This document shows positions 13,401-21,038 of a DNA stretch of 21,038 bases, one piece after another. Location of the stretch: assembly GCA_002362385.1 (NCBI GenBank), contig DEUB01000025.1, positions 21,364 through 42,401 of the forward strand, in the 5' to 3' direction. Position numbers and translations under genes: made by a program. Position 1 is the stretch's first letter. Every line of letters begins with the position of its first letter. The DNA comes from Lachnospiraceae bacterium UBA3273 (lineage in GTDB: Bacteria > Bacillota > Clostridia > Lachnospirales > Lachnospiraceae). The notes under the pieces are model-generated. The model searched no databases and had not been told where the DNA came from. It was given only the letters and a program-made list of their open reading frames with translations.

Positions 13401-14331
13401 TGTATTGAACCCCTTAGGCGTACCTTCCCGTATGAATATCGGACAGGTACTTGAGATCCATCTTTCCCTGGCGGCAAAGGCACTTGGCTTCAATGTTGCC
13501 ACTCCGGTATTTGACGGAGCAAAGGAAAGCGATATTATGGATACTCTGGATCTTGCCAACGATTATGTCAATCTGAGCTGGGAAGAATTTGAGAAAAAAC
13601 ACGGCGAAGAGCTGCTGCCGGAAGTATTACAGTATCTGTCCGACAACAGGGATCACAGAGAGCTTTGGAAGGGCGTTCCCATTTCAAGAGACGGAAAAGT
13701 CAGGTTAAGAGACGGACGTACAGGGGAGTATTTCGATTCGCCCGTTACCATCGGACATATGCATTACCTGAAACTCCATCATCTGGTTGATGATAAGATC
13801 CATGCCCGTTCCACAGGTCCTTACTCTCTGGTAACCCAGCAGCCGTTGGGCGGTAAAGCGCAGTTCGGAGGACAGCGTTTCGGAGAGATGGAGGTTTGGG
13901 CCTTAGAGGCTTACGGTGCGGCGTATACCCTTCAGGAGATCCTGACCGTAAAATCCGATGACGTGATCGGACGTGTGAAAACTTATGAGGCGATCATTAA
14001 AGGCGATAATATTCCTGAACCGGGCATTCCGGAATCCTTCAAGGTAATGCTTAAGGAATTACAGTCCTTAGGCCTGGATGTAAAAGTCTTAAATGAAGAA
14101 CAGCAGGAAATTGAAATTATGGAGACCATCGACTACGGCGATAATGATCTGCGCCGTGAGCTTGAAAACGAATCCAGAAACTATAATTACGAAAACGAAT
14201 CCTTTGAATCCATGGGTTATCAGAAACAGGAGTTTGACGATGACGCCGAAGAGCTGGTAAGTGTGGAAGAAGATATTGAACTGGAAGAGGATTTTGACGA
14301 ATCTGAGTTTGCGGAATCTTTTGACGAGTAA
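10456..14331 (+). CDS. rpoB: DNA-directed RNA polymerase subunit beta
   Basis: 1291 residues. The start is MEKNRIRPIASGKDVRMSYQ. The ATG at 10456 is eight bases after GGGGTG (10442-10447); the in-frame ATG at 10450 and TTG at 10432 are too close to or overlap that site. The rifampicin pocket (FFGSSQLSQFMDQNNPLGEL, then THKRRLSALGPGGL) has the sensitive residues Q501, D504, H514 and S519, equal to E. coli Q513, D516, H526 and S531. Later motifs include GYNYEDAVLLSERLV, KVTPKGETELTAEE, KMAGRHGNKGVVS and GGKAQFGGQRFGEMEVWALE. The last 60 or so residues form a very acidic tail. The beta subunit forms half of the catalytic cleft and binds DNA and nascent RNA. rpoC follows after 34 bases. Confidence 0.99.
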   Translation: MEKNRIRPIASGKDVRMSYQRQEEVLEMPNLIEVQKNSYNWFLNEGLKEVFDDISPITDYSGHLSLEFVDFELCEDDVKYSIEKCKERDATYAAPLKVKVRLYNKEKDEISEHEIFMGDLPLMTETGTFVINGAERVIVSQLVRSPGIYYGIGHDKIGKELYSCTVIPNRGAWLEYETDSNDVFSVRVDRTRKVPITVFIRALGIGTNEEIRELFGDEPKIEASFAKDPSITEKNPSGSYEDGLLELYKKIRPGEPLSVDSAESLITAMFFDPRRYDLAKVGRYKFNKKLMFKNRIRNHELGEDVVDPYTGELIAAAGTVVTAELADEIQNAAVPYVYVQTEEKNEKVLSNMMVDITHFVDCNPRELGVTELVYFPVLQQILDEYSEKPDELADAIKRNIHDLIPKHITKEDIIASINYNMHLEYGIGNDDDIDHLGNRRIRAVGELLQNQYRVGLTRLERVVRERMTTHDAEEVSPQVLINIKPVQAAVKEFFGSSQLSQFMDQNNPLGELTHKRRLSALGPGGLSRDRAGFEVRDVHYSHYGRMCPIETPEGPNIGLINSLASYARINEYGFVEAPYRKIDKTDAENPVVTDEVVYMTADEEDNYHVAQASEPLDAEGHFKRNWVSGRYLDETQEYPKALFDYMDVSPKMIFSVATALIPFLQNDDANRALMGSNMQRQAVPLLFTEAPVVGTGIETKAAVDSGVCVVAKKAGTIDYVSSKIIRMTYDDGEKDEYRLTKFSRSNQSNCYNQKPIVFKGNHVAAGQVIADGPSTSEGELALGKNPLIGFMTWEGYNYEDAVLLSERLVQDDVYTSVHIEEYEAEARDTKLGPEEITRDVPGVGDDALKDLDERGIIRIGAEVRAGDILVGKVTPKGETELTAEERLLRAIFGEKAREVRDTSLKVPHGEYGIVVDAKVFTRENGDELSPGVNQAVRIYIAQKRKISVGDKMAGRHGNKGVVSRVLPVEDMPYLPNGRPLDIVLNPLGVPSRMNIGQVLEIHLSLAAKALGFNVATPVFDGAKESDIMDTLDLANDYVNLSWEEFEKKHGEELLPEVLQYLSDNRDHRELWKGVPISRDGKVRLRDGRTGEYFDSPVTIGHMHYLKLHHLVDDKIHARSTGPYSLVTQQPLGGKAQFGGQRFGEMEVWALEAYGAAYTLQEILTVKSDDVIGRVKTYEAIIKGDNIPEPGIPESFKVMLKELQSLGLDVKVLNEEQQEIEIMETIDYGDNDLRRELENESRNYNYENESFESMGYQKQEFDDDAEELVSVEEDIELEEDFDESEFAESFDE

Positions 14332-14365
14332 GGATAAGTAAACGTAATTGGAAGGAGTGCCATTC

Positions 14366-17300
14366 ATGCCAGAAATGAATAATGAAGTTTATCAGCCCAT
14401 GACCTTCGATGCAATCAAGATCGGTTTAGCATCTCCCGAGAAAATCAGGGAATGGTCCAGGGGCGAGGTTACAAAACCTGAGACAATCAACTACAGGACC
14501 TTAAAGCCGGAAAAGGACGGCCTGTTCTGTGAAAGAATTTTCGGACCCAGCAAGGACTGGGAGTGTCATTGCGGTAAATATAAAAAGATCAGATATAAAG
14601 GCGTTATCTGCGACCGGTGTGGCGTTGAGGTTACCAAGTCCAATGTCCGCAGGGAGCGTATGGGACATATCGAGCTTGCAGCTCCTGTTTCCCATATCTG
14701 GTATTTTAAAGGAATCCCAAGCCGTATGGGACTGATTCTGGATCTGTCTCCCAGAGTGCTGGAAAAGGTATTATACTTTGCTAACTATATCGTTCTGGAT
14801 CCCGGCAATTCAGGCCTGGAATATAAGCAGGTGCTGACGGAAAGGGAATATCAGGATGCAAAAGAGAACCAGGAGGTAACTTTCCGCGTAGGGATGGGCG
14901 CCGAAGCGATCAAGGAACTGCTTCAGGCCATCGACCTGGAAAAGGAATCCGTGGAATTAAAGGATGAACTGAAAAATTCCACAGGTCAGAAAAGAGCGCG
15001 TATTATCAAGAGGCTGGAGGTTGTAGAGGCCTTCAGGGAATCCGATAATAAGCCCGAATGGATGATCATGGATGCGATCCCGGTCATTCCGCCGGATCTG
15101 CGTCCTATGGTACAGCTTGACGGCGGACGCTTTGCAACAAGCGATCTTAACGATCTGTACCGTCGTATTATTAACAGAAATAACCGTCTGAACAGACTTC
15201 TTGAACTGGGCGCGCCGGATATTATCGTGCGCAACGAGAAACGTATGCTTCAGGAAGCGGTGGACGCCTTAATCGACAACGGCCGCCGCGGACGTCCCGT
15301 TACAGGCCCCGGCAACAGGGCGTTAAAGTCCTTATCCGATATGTTAAAGGGTAAATCAGGACGTTTCCGTCAGAACCTGCTTGGTAAACGTGTGGATTAT
15401 TCAGGACGTTCCGTTATCGTAGTAGGACCGGAATTAAAGATTTATCAGTGCGGTCTTCCCAAGGAAATGGCGATCGAGCTGTTTAAGCCCTTTGTTATGA
15501 AGGAGCTTGTGGCAAGAGGCATTTCCCAGAATATCAAAAATGCTAAGAAATTGGTAGAGAAACTGGATTCCCAGGTATGGGATGTGTTGGAAGAGGTCAT
15601 TAAGGAGCATCCGGTCATGTTAAACCGTGCGCCTACCCTGCACAGGCTGGGTATTCAGGCTTTTGAGCCCATTCTGGTAGAAGGTAAGGCTATTAAGCTG
15701 CATCCTTTGGTATGTACGGCCTTCAATGCCGACTTTGACGGCGACCAGATGGCGGTCCATCTTCCGTTGACGGTGGAAGCACAGGCGGAATGCAGATTCC
15801 TGCTTTTGTCTCCCAACAACCTGTTAAAGCCTTCCGACGGAGGGCCGGTAGCGGTTCCTTCACAGGATATGGTCCTGGGCATTTATTATCTGACCCAGGA
15901 AAGGGAAAATGCGGAAGGTTCGGGAAAATTCTTTAAGAACGTAAACGAAGCGATTCTGGCATATGAAAATAAAGCGGTTACCCTGCATTCCCGCATTAAG
16001 GTAAGAGTGACAAAGACCGATGAGGAAGGAAATGAAGTAAGCGGAACCGTGGAATCCACTTTGGGAAGGTTTATTTTTAATGAGATCATCCCTCAGGATC
16101 TGGGATTTGTGGATAGAAGCAAGCCGGAAAATCTTTTACTGCCGGAAATTGATTTCCATGTAGGCAAGAAGGGATTGAAACAGATCCTCGAGAAGGTCAT
16201 CAATACCCATGGAGCTACAAGGACGGCGGAAGTGCTGGACGATATCAAATCCATCGGTTACAAGTATTCCACAAAAGCGGCTATGACCGTATCCATTTCC
16301 GATATGACCGTGCCGGAGAAAAAGCCTGAAATGCTTGCGGCAGCTCAGGATACCGTTGATATGATCACGAAAAACTTCAACCGCGGTCTCATTACGGAGG
16401 AAGAGCGTTACAGGGCTGTTGTGGAGACCTGGAATGAAACGGATAAAGAACTGACAGACGTACTGTTAAAGGGTCTGGATAAATATAACAATATCTTTAT
16501 GATGGCGGATTCCGGAGCCCGTGGTTCCAATCAGCAGATCAAACAGTTAGCGGGTATGCGTGGTCTGATGGCGGATACCACCGGCCGGACCATTGAGCTG
16601 CCTATTAAATCCAACTTCCGTGAAGGACTTGACGTTTTGGAATATTTCATGTCAGCCCATGGAGCGCGTAAAGGTCTTTCCGATACGGCGCTTCGTACAG
16701 CCGACTCCGGTTACCTGACCAGACGTATGGTCGATGTATCCCAGGAGCTTATCATCCGCGAGGTGGACTGCTGTGAAGGCAAAGATGATATTCCGGGTAT
16801 GGTCGTTAAGGCGTTCATGGACGGAAAAGAAACCATCGAGGGCTTAAAGGACAGGATCACAGGAAGATATTCCTGCGAGGATATTAAAGATAAGGACGGC
16901 AATCTGATCGTTAAGAGAAATCATATGATCACGCCTAAGCGCGCATCCCAGATTTTGAGTGTGGGCGTGGATGAAAAGGGCGGACCGGTTGAGGCGGTCA
17001 AGATCCGTACGATCTTAAGCTGCCGCTGCCATAACGGTATCTGCTCCAAATGCTACGGCGCTAACATGGCTACGGGAGAGTCCGTTCAGGTAGGAGAGGC
17101 GGTAGGTATTATCGCGGCGCAGTCTATCGGCGAGCCCGGTACACAGCTTACCATGCGTACCTTCCATACCGGCGGTGTTGCCGGCGACGATATTACACAG
17201 GGTCTTCCCCGTGTTGAGGAGCTTTTTGAGGCGCGTAAGCCTAAGGGACTTGCGATCATTGCGGAGTTCGGCGGTCTTGCCACCATTAAGGATTCCAAAA

Positions 17301-18067
17301 AGAAACGCGAGGTCGTTGTGACCAATGAGGAAACAGGGGAAAGCAAAACTTATCTGATCCCTTACGGTTCCCGTATCAAGATCATGGACGGCGCGACCTT
17401 AGAGGCCGGCGATGAGCTGACGGAAGGTAGTGTAAATCCTCACGATCTGCTCCGCATTAAAGGCATCAGGGCCGTTCAGGATTATATGATCCGCGAGGTT
17501 CAGAGAGTATACCGCTTACAGGGCGTTGATATTTCCGATAAGCACGTTGAGGTCATCGTGCGTCAGATGTTGAAGAAGGTCCGCATTGAAAATGCGGGAG
17601 ATACGGAATATCTGCCGGGAACATTGGTAGATGTATTAGACTTTGAGGATCTGAATGCATCGTTGATCGCAGAGGGCAAGGAACCGGCGGAAGGCAAGCA
17701 GGTAATGCTTGGTATTACAAAGGCGGCGCTTGCAACCAACTCCTTCTTATCGGCAGCATCCTTCCAGGAGACGACCAAGGTATTAACAGAAGCTGCCATT
17801 AAAGGAAAGATAGACCCCCTGATCGGTCTGAAGGAAAATGTTATCATCGGTAAACTGATCCCCGCAGGAACAGGCATGAAGAGATACCGCAACGTCCTGT
17901 TGGATTCCGATATGAAGTTGAACGATACGATCTCCTTTGACGAAAGCGTGGAAATAGAGGAAGATGTGGAGGAATTGCCCGTAGAAGAGGACGGGGAAGG
18001 GATAACCTTATATCCGAATGAGGCAGATGACAATCTGGAAAAGGAACAGATGGAGATCATTGAGTAA
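14366..18067 (+). CDS. rpoC: DNA-directed RNA polymerase subunit beta'
   Basis: 1233 residues. An N-terminal zinc site has C67, C69, C82 and C85 (CHCG...CDRCG). The catalytic loop NADFDGDQMA carries the magnesium ligands D456, D458 and D460. The bridge-helix and trigger-loop region (GARGSNQQIKQLAGMRGLM, ...QSIGEPGTQLTMRTFHTGG) is intact, and a second zinc site involves C802 or C803 with C886, C893 and C896 (CRCHNGICSKC). It lacks the large E. coli lineage insert, as in Firmicutes. The tail is acidic. The ATG at 14366 follows AAGGAG at eight bases; an in-frame TTG at 14348 precedes that site and is rejected. It pairs with rpoB as one operon and is followed by a terminator. Confidence 0.99.
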   Translation: MPEMNNEVYQPMTFDAIKIGLASPEKIREWSRGEVTKPETINYRTLKPEKDGLFCERIFGPSKDWECHCGKYKKIRYKGVICDRCGVEVTKSNVRRERMGHIELAAPVSHIWYFKGIPSRMGLILDLSPRVLEKVLYFANYIVLDPGNSGLEYKQVLTEREYQDAKENQEVTFRVGMGAEAIKELLQAIDLEKESVELKDELKNSTGQKRARIIKRLEVVEAFRESDNKPEWMIMDAIPVIPPDLRPMVQLDGGRFATSDLNDLYRRIINRNNRLNRLLELGAPDIIVRNEKRMLQEAVDALIDNGRRGRPVTGPGNRALKSLSDMLKGKSGRFRQNLLGKRVDYSGRSVIVVGPELKIYQCGLPKEMAIELFKPFVMKELVARGISQNIKNAKKLVEKLDSQVWDVLEEVIKEHPVMLNRAPTLHRLGIQAFEPILVEGKAIKLHPLVCTAFNADFDGDQMAVHLPLTVEAQAECRFLLLSPNNLLKPSDGGPVAVPSQDMVLGIYYLTQERENAEGSGKFFKNVNEAILAYENKAVTLHSRIKVRVTKTDEEGNEVSGTVESTLGRFIFNEIIPQDLGFVDRSKPENLLLPEIDFHVGKKGLKQILEKVINTHGATRTAEVLDDIKSIGYKYSTKAAMTVSISDMTVPEKKPEMLAAAQDTVDMITKNFNRGLITEEERYRAVVETWNETDKELTDVLLKGLDKYNNIFMMADSGARGSNQQIKQLAGMRGLMADTTGRTIELPIKSNFREGLDVLEYFMSAHGARKGLSDTALRTADSGYLTRRMVDVSQELIIREVDCCEGKDDIPGMVVKAFMDGKETIEGLKDRITGRYSCEDIKDKDGNLIVKRNHMITPKRASQILSVGVDEKGGPVEAVKIRTILSCRCHNGICSKCYGANMATGESVQVGEAVGIIAAQSIGEPGTQLTMRTFHTGGVAGDDITQGLPRVEELFEARKPKGLAIIAEFGGLATIKDSKKKREVVVTNEETGESKTYLIPYGSRIKIMDGATLEAGDELTEGSVNPHDLLRIKGIRAVQDYMIREVQRVYRLQGVDISDKHVEVIVRQMLKKVRIENAGDTEYLPGTLVDVLDFEDLNASLIAEGKEPAEGKQVMLGITKAALATNSFLSAASFQETTKVLTEAAIKGKIDPLIGLKENVIIGKLIPAGTGMKRYRNVLLDSDMKLNDTISFDESVEIEEDVEELPVEEDGEGITLYPNEADDNLEKEQMEIIE

Positions 18068-18091
18068 AGAAAGCCTTTAGAGGTTTTGGAT

Positions 18092-18159
18092 AAAATGCCG
18101 TTATACTTTGTTTCAGGAAGGGAAGCCTTCAGAGCGGACAAAAGTATGGCGGCATTTTT
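18092..18159 (+). terminator. Intrinsic terminator after rpoC
   Basis: AAAATGCCG (18092-18100) pairs with CGGCATTTT (18150-18158). Next comes an imperfect ATACTTTGT/ACAAAAGTAT stem, then AAGG/CCTT inside, making a three-tier hairpin. A T5 run (18155-18159) ends the outer stem. It stands 24 bases after the rpoC stop. Confidence 0.82.
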
Positions 18160-18273
18160 ATGGGAATGCAAAGAATATCTGGCGAGAATTGTCAAAAATT
18201 AAGTTTTTTCCATATTTAATGCGTATCCGCAAAAAATATGCGGATTTATAAGCATGTTTATAAAAATTATCTA

Positions 18274-18302
18274 TTGACAAGTAAAAAATCAATCTATATA
18301 CT
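18274..18302 (+). promoter_or_regulatory. Strong promoter of rpsL-rpsG-fusA
   Basis: A perfect TTGACA at 18274-18279, a 17-bp spacer and TATACT at 18297-18302. The start is predicted near 18309, giving a leader of about 115 nt rich in GT (GTGTGCGTGTG...). Upstream, 18160-18273 is AT-rich and holds only a 7-bp hairpin ATCCGCA/TGCGGAT (18225-18245) without a U-tract. Confidence 0.9.
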
Positions 18303-18422
18303 AAGTTAGTGTGCGTGTGAATGCATGTTTCTTTTTGTGTGTGGATTTTGCATCCTGTACAGAAACCGCATCCGGGCGCATCATAATAAATTATTTATTA
18401 AGAAGAAACGAGGTGAAAAAGA

Positions 18423-18842
18423 ATGCCAACATTTAACCAGTTAGTTAGAAAAGGACGTCAGACATCTGTAAAGAAATCTACAGCTCCTGCATTACAGAAA
18501 GGATACAACTCCCTTCAGAAGAGAGCTACGGATACACCCTCTCCCCAGAAAAGAGGCGTTTGTACAGCTGTTAAGACTGCTACACCTAAAAAACCTAACT
18601 CAGCTCTCAGAAAGATCGCCAGAGTTCGTCTTTCCAACGGAATCGAAGTAACAAGCTACATTCCCGGAGAAGGCCACAACTTACAGGAGCACAGCGTTGT
18701 TTTGATCAGGGGCGGCCGTGTTAAGGACTTACCCGGTACCAGATATCATATCATCAGAGGTACTTTGGATACAGCCGGCGTTGCCAACAGAAAACAGGCA
18801 CGTTCCAAATATGGCGCTAAGAGACCGAAAGCAGGCAAATAA
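18423..18842 (+). CDS. rpsL: 30S ribosomal protein S12
   Basis: 139 residues, the Firmicutes form with about 14 extra residues (GYNSLQKRATDTPS) before PQKRGVCT compared with E. coli. The decoding-centre loop TPKKPNSALRK places K56-K57 at the positions of E. coli K42-K43, and GGRVKDLPGTRYH is the second loop. Both are wild type at residues whose change gives streptomycin resistance. S12 monitors codon-anticodon pairing in the A site. The ribosome site GAGGTG precedes the ATG. It is the first gene of the str operon, with rpsG after 162 bases. Confidence 0.99.
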   Translation: MPTFNQLVRKGRQTSVKKSTAPALQKGYNSLQKRATDTPSPQKRGVCTAVKTATPKKPNSALRKIARVRLSNGIEVTSYIPGEGHNLQEHSVVLIRGGRVKDLPGTRYHIIRGTLDTAGVANRKQARSKYGAKRPKAGK

Positions 18843-18845
18843 TAG

Positions 18846-18953
18846 CGTGATGATCACGAACCTGCGTACCACAATTTAAAACTAATTAGTGTTGGGATTC
18901 TAAATTTCACAGATTTGTGGATATAAATGGAAATACCGCACGAACACATTAGT
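18846..18953 (+). promoter_or_regulatory. Possible structured rpsL-rpsG intercistronic RNA
   Basis: A small hairpin CGTGA/TCACG lies at 18846-18858. Two further blocks can pair at a distance: ACTAA (18881-18885) with TTAGT (18949-18953) and GTGTT (18889-18893) with AACAC (18943-18947). The loop contains CACAGATTTGTG. In E. coli, S7 represses its own translation by binding the rpsL-rpsG spacer, so a similar function is conceivable, but no sequence match to a known S7 site is claimed. Confidence 0.3.
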
Positions 18954-19004
18954 GGTTTATATGTGAGTACCTATGATTTAATCATTATTAAGGAGGGAAG
19001 AACC

Positions 19005-19475
19005 GTGCCACGTAAAGGACATATTCAGAAAAGAGACGTGTTAGCAGATCCTTTATACAATGACAAAGTGGTTACCAAGCTTATCAACAACATCATGTTA
19101 GACGGTAAGAAGGGCGTAGCACAGAAAATTGTATACGGAGCATTTGCACGTGTAGAAGAAAAGGCAGGCAAGCCTGCCCTTGAAGTATTTGAAGAGGCAA
19201 TGAACAACGTAATGCCCGTATTGGAAGTAAAAGCAAGACGTATCGGCGGCGCTACCTATCAGGTGCCCATCGAAGTAAGAGCTGACAGACGCCAGGCATT
19301 AGGCCTTCGCTGGTTAACCGCATATTCTCGTAAGAGAAGCGAGAAGACCATGCAGGAAAGACTTGCCAACGAAATTCTGGATGCAGCAGCTAATACAGGC
19401 GCTGCAGTAAAGAAAAAAGAAGAAGTACACAAAATGGCAGAAGCAAACAAAGCGTTTGCTCATTACAGATTCTAA
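19005..19475 (+). CDS. rpsG: 30S ribosomal protein S7
   Basis: 156 residues from a GTG start, the standard length, beginning MPRKGHIQKRDVLADPLYND. The GTG follows AAGGAGGGAAG at proper spacing; in-frame codons further upstream have no ribosome site and encode nothing like S7. The conserved centre GGATYQVPIEVR and LRWLTAYSRKR contact 16S rRNA. S7 nucleates assembly of the 30S head and lines the E site. fusA follows 15 bases after the stop. Confidence 0.98.
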   Translation: MPRKGHIQKRDVLADPLYNDKVVTKLINNIMLDGKKGVAQKIVYGAFARVEEKAGKPALEVFEEAMNNVMPVLEVKARRIGGATYQVPIEVRADRRQALGLRWLTAYSRKRSEKTMQERLANEILDAAANTGAAVKKKEEVHKMAEANKAFAHYRF

Positions 19476-19490
19476 TAGGAGGACAAAACC

Positions 19491-21038
19491 TTGGCTGGAA
19501 GAGAATATCCACTTGAGAGAACCAGAAATATCGGTATTATGGCTCATATCGATGCGGGTAAGACTACATTGACAGAGCGTATCCTGTATTATACTGGCGT
19601 AAACTACAAGATTGGCGATACTCATGAAGGTACTGCTACTATGGACTGGATGGAGCAGGAACAGGAAAGAGGTATCACGATCACATCAGCCGCTACGACT
19701 TGTCACTGGACATTGGAAGAGAACTGTAAACCGAAACCGGGCGCATTAGAGCACCGTATCAATATTATCGATACCCCAGGCCACGTTGACTTTACAGTAG
19801 AAGTAGAGCGTTCTCTTCGTGTACTTGACGGTGCTGTAGGTGTTTTCTGCGCAAAGGGCGGTGTTGAGCCACAGTCAGAAAACGTATGGCGTCAGGCTGA
19901 CACTTATAACGTACCTCGTATGGCGTTCATTAATAAGATGGACATTCTGGGTGCAAATTTTTATGGTGCAGTTGACCAGATCAGAACAAGACTTGGTAAA
20001 AATGCAATTGTATTGCAGATACCGATCGGTAAGGAAGATGATTTCAAGGGAATCATTGACTTATTTGAGATGAAAGCATATATCTACAATGACGATAAGG
20101 GAGACGATATTTCCATTACGGATATCCCTGATGACATGAAGGATGATGCCGAATTGTATCATGGAGAGTTGGTAGAGAAGATCTGCGAACTGGATGATGA
20201 TCTAATGATGATGTATCTGGAAGGGGAAGAGCCTTCTATAGACGAGATGAAGGCAGTTCTGAGAAAGGCTACATGCGAATGCACGGCCGTTCCCGTATGC
20301 TGCGGTTCCGCTTATAGAAACAAAGGCGTTCAGAAGCTTTTAGATGCAATCTTAGAGTTCATGCCCGCTCCTATCGATATCCCCGCTATCAAGGGTGTCG
20401 ATTTAGACGGCAATGAAATTGAAAGACATTCTTCTGATGAAGAGCCTTTCTCAGCTTTGGCATTTAAGATCATGGCTGACCCCTTCGTAGGTAAACTGGC
20501 GTTCTTCCGTGTTTATTCCGGAACGATCAATGCGGGTTCCTACGTATTAAATGCAACAAAAGACAAAAAAGAGCGTGTTGGACGTATCCTTCAGATGCAT
20601 GCCAATAAGAGAGCGGAGTTAGATAAGGTTTACTCCGGAGATATTGCCGCTGCGGTAGGTTTCAAATTTACCACGACCGGCGATACCATCTGTGATGAAC
20701 AGCATCCCGTAATCTTAGAGTCCATGGAATTCCCTGAGCCCGTAATCGAGCTGGCTATCGAGCCTAAGACAAAAGCAGGACAGGGCAAGATGGGCGAGGC
20801 TTTGGCAAAGCTTGCTGAAGAAGATCCTACATTCCGTGCTCATACCGATCAGGAGACAGGCCAGACGATCATCGCCGGAATGGGCGAGCTGCACTTGGAG
20901 ATCATCGTTGACCGTCTGCTTCGTGAATTTAAGGTAGAAGCAAATGTAGGCGCTCCTCAGGTTGCTTATAAAGAGACCTTTACAAAACCTGTTGATCAGG
21001 AATACAAATATGCTAAGCAGTCCGGTGGACGTGGACAG
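19491..21038 (+). CDS. fusA: Elongation factor G (partial, runs off the window)
   Basis: 516 codons are present and open to the window edge; whole EF-G is about 690-705 residues. The start is TTG, eight bases after AGGAGG, giving MAGREYPLERTRNIG. GTPase motifs: P-loop AHIDAGKTT (18-26), switch I QERGITIT, DTPGHVDF (94-101), NKMD (148-151) and CGSAY. Domain II (FSALAFKIMADPFVGKLAFF...) and domain III (FRAHTDQETGQTIIAGMGEL) follow, and the sequence stops at the beginning of domain IV (YAKQSGGRGQ). EF-G moves tRNA and mRNA through the ribosome after peptide bond formation and helps recycle ribosomes. It is in the usual str-operon place after rpsG. Confidence 0.98.
   Translation, partial: MAGREYPLERTRNIGIMAHIDAGKTTLTERILYYTGVNYKIGDTHEGTATMDWMEQEQERGITITSAATTCHWTLEENCKPKPGALEHRINIIDTPGHVDFTVEVERSLRVLDGAVGVFCAKGGVEPQSENVWRQADTYNVPRMAFINKMDILGANFYGAVDQIRTRLGKNAIVLQIPIGKEDDFKGIIDLFEMKAYIYNDDKGDDISITDIPDDMKDDAELYHGELVEKICELDDDLMMMYLEGEEPSIDEMKAVLRKATCECTAVPVCCGSAYRNKGVQKLLDAILEFMPAPIDIPAIKGVDLDGNEIERHSSDEEPFSALAFKIMADPFVGKLAFFRVYSGTINAGSYVLNATKDKKERVGRILQMHANKRAELDKVYSGDIAAAVGFKFTTTGDTICDEQHPVILESMEFPEPVIELAIEPKTKAGQGKMGEALAKLAEEDPTFRAHTDQETGQTIIAGMGELHLEIIVDRLLREFKVEANVGAPQVAYKETFTKPVDQEYKYAKQSGGRGQ

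Noticed and set aside
18225..18245. ATCCGCA/TGCGGAT hairpin upstream of the rpsL promoter as a second terminator
   Set aside because: No T-run follows on either strand; a protein-binding palindrome is possible but unsupported.
1..21038. tRNA, rRNA, CRISPR array, insertion sequence or transposase
   Set aside because: None was seen on either strand; no cloverleaf ending, repeat-spacer pattern or transposase motif was found.

Overview
The window is chromosomal DNA from a low-to-mid-GC Firmicute, most likely a motile member of the Clostridia (Lachnospiraceae-like). The basis is the protein sequences: an S12 with the Firmicutes-type insertion before PQKRGVCT, an EF-G beginning MAGREYPLERTRNIG, and short Gram-positive-type SecE and NusG. 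Strong AGGAGG ribosome sites and GTG/TTG starts (rpsG, fusA) agree. The assignment is inference; no rRNA or tRNA gene is present.

Region 1 (1-4483) is accessory and motility-flavoured. It holds a possible gene end, a terminator fused to a promoter, a cytidylyltransferase with a HAD phosphatase domain (+), a convergent FliD-like gene (-) and a soluble double-PAS chemotaxis receptor (+).

Region 2 (4564-7107) is rpmG-secE-nusG followed by rplK-rplA. Two near-identical 32-nt hairpins that look like ribosomal protein L1 binding sites lie one before rplK and one before rplA. An intrinsic terminator closes the group.

Region 3 (7070-8890) interrupts the usual rplKA-rplJL neighbourhood with a CapA-family gene and a compact locus that has every hallmark of a type I toxin-antitoxin system of the Fst/PepA1 kind. 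It encodes a 32-residue one-helix peptide on the minus strand. A convergent ~90-nt RNA on the plus strand shares a terminator with it and carries a repeat complementary to the toxin start codon. This is the most interesting locus in the window.

Region 4 (8981-10313) is rplJ-rplL behind an L10-type leader that ends in an intrinsic terminator (attenuator). Region 5 (10336-18159) is rpoB-rpoC with its own promoter and terminator. Region 6 (18274-21038) is rpsL-rpsG-fusA behind a near-consensus promoter, with fusA cut by the window edge.

Together regions 2 and 4-6 supply the core transcription and translation machinery (protein export SecE, elongation factor NusG, L1/L10/L11/L12/L33, S7/S12, RNA polymerase beta and beta', EF-G), each block with its own promoter and feedback leader. 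The accessory genes lie at the left edge and in the rplA-rplJ gap.
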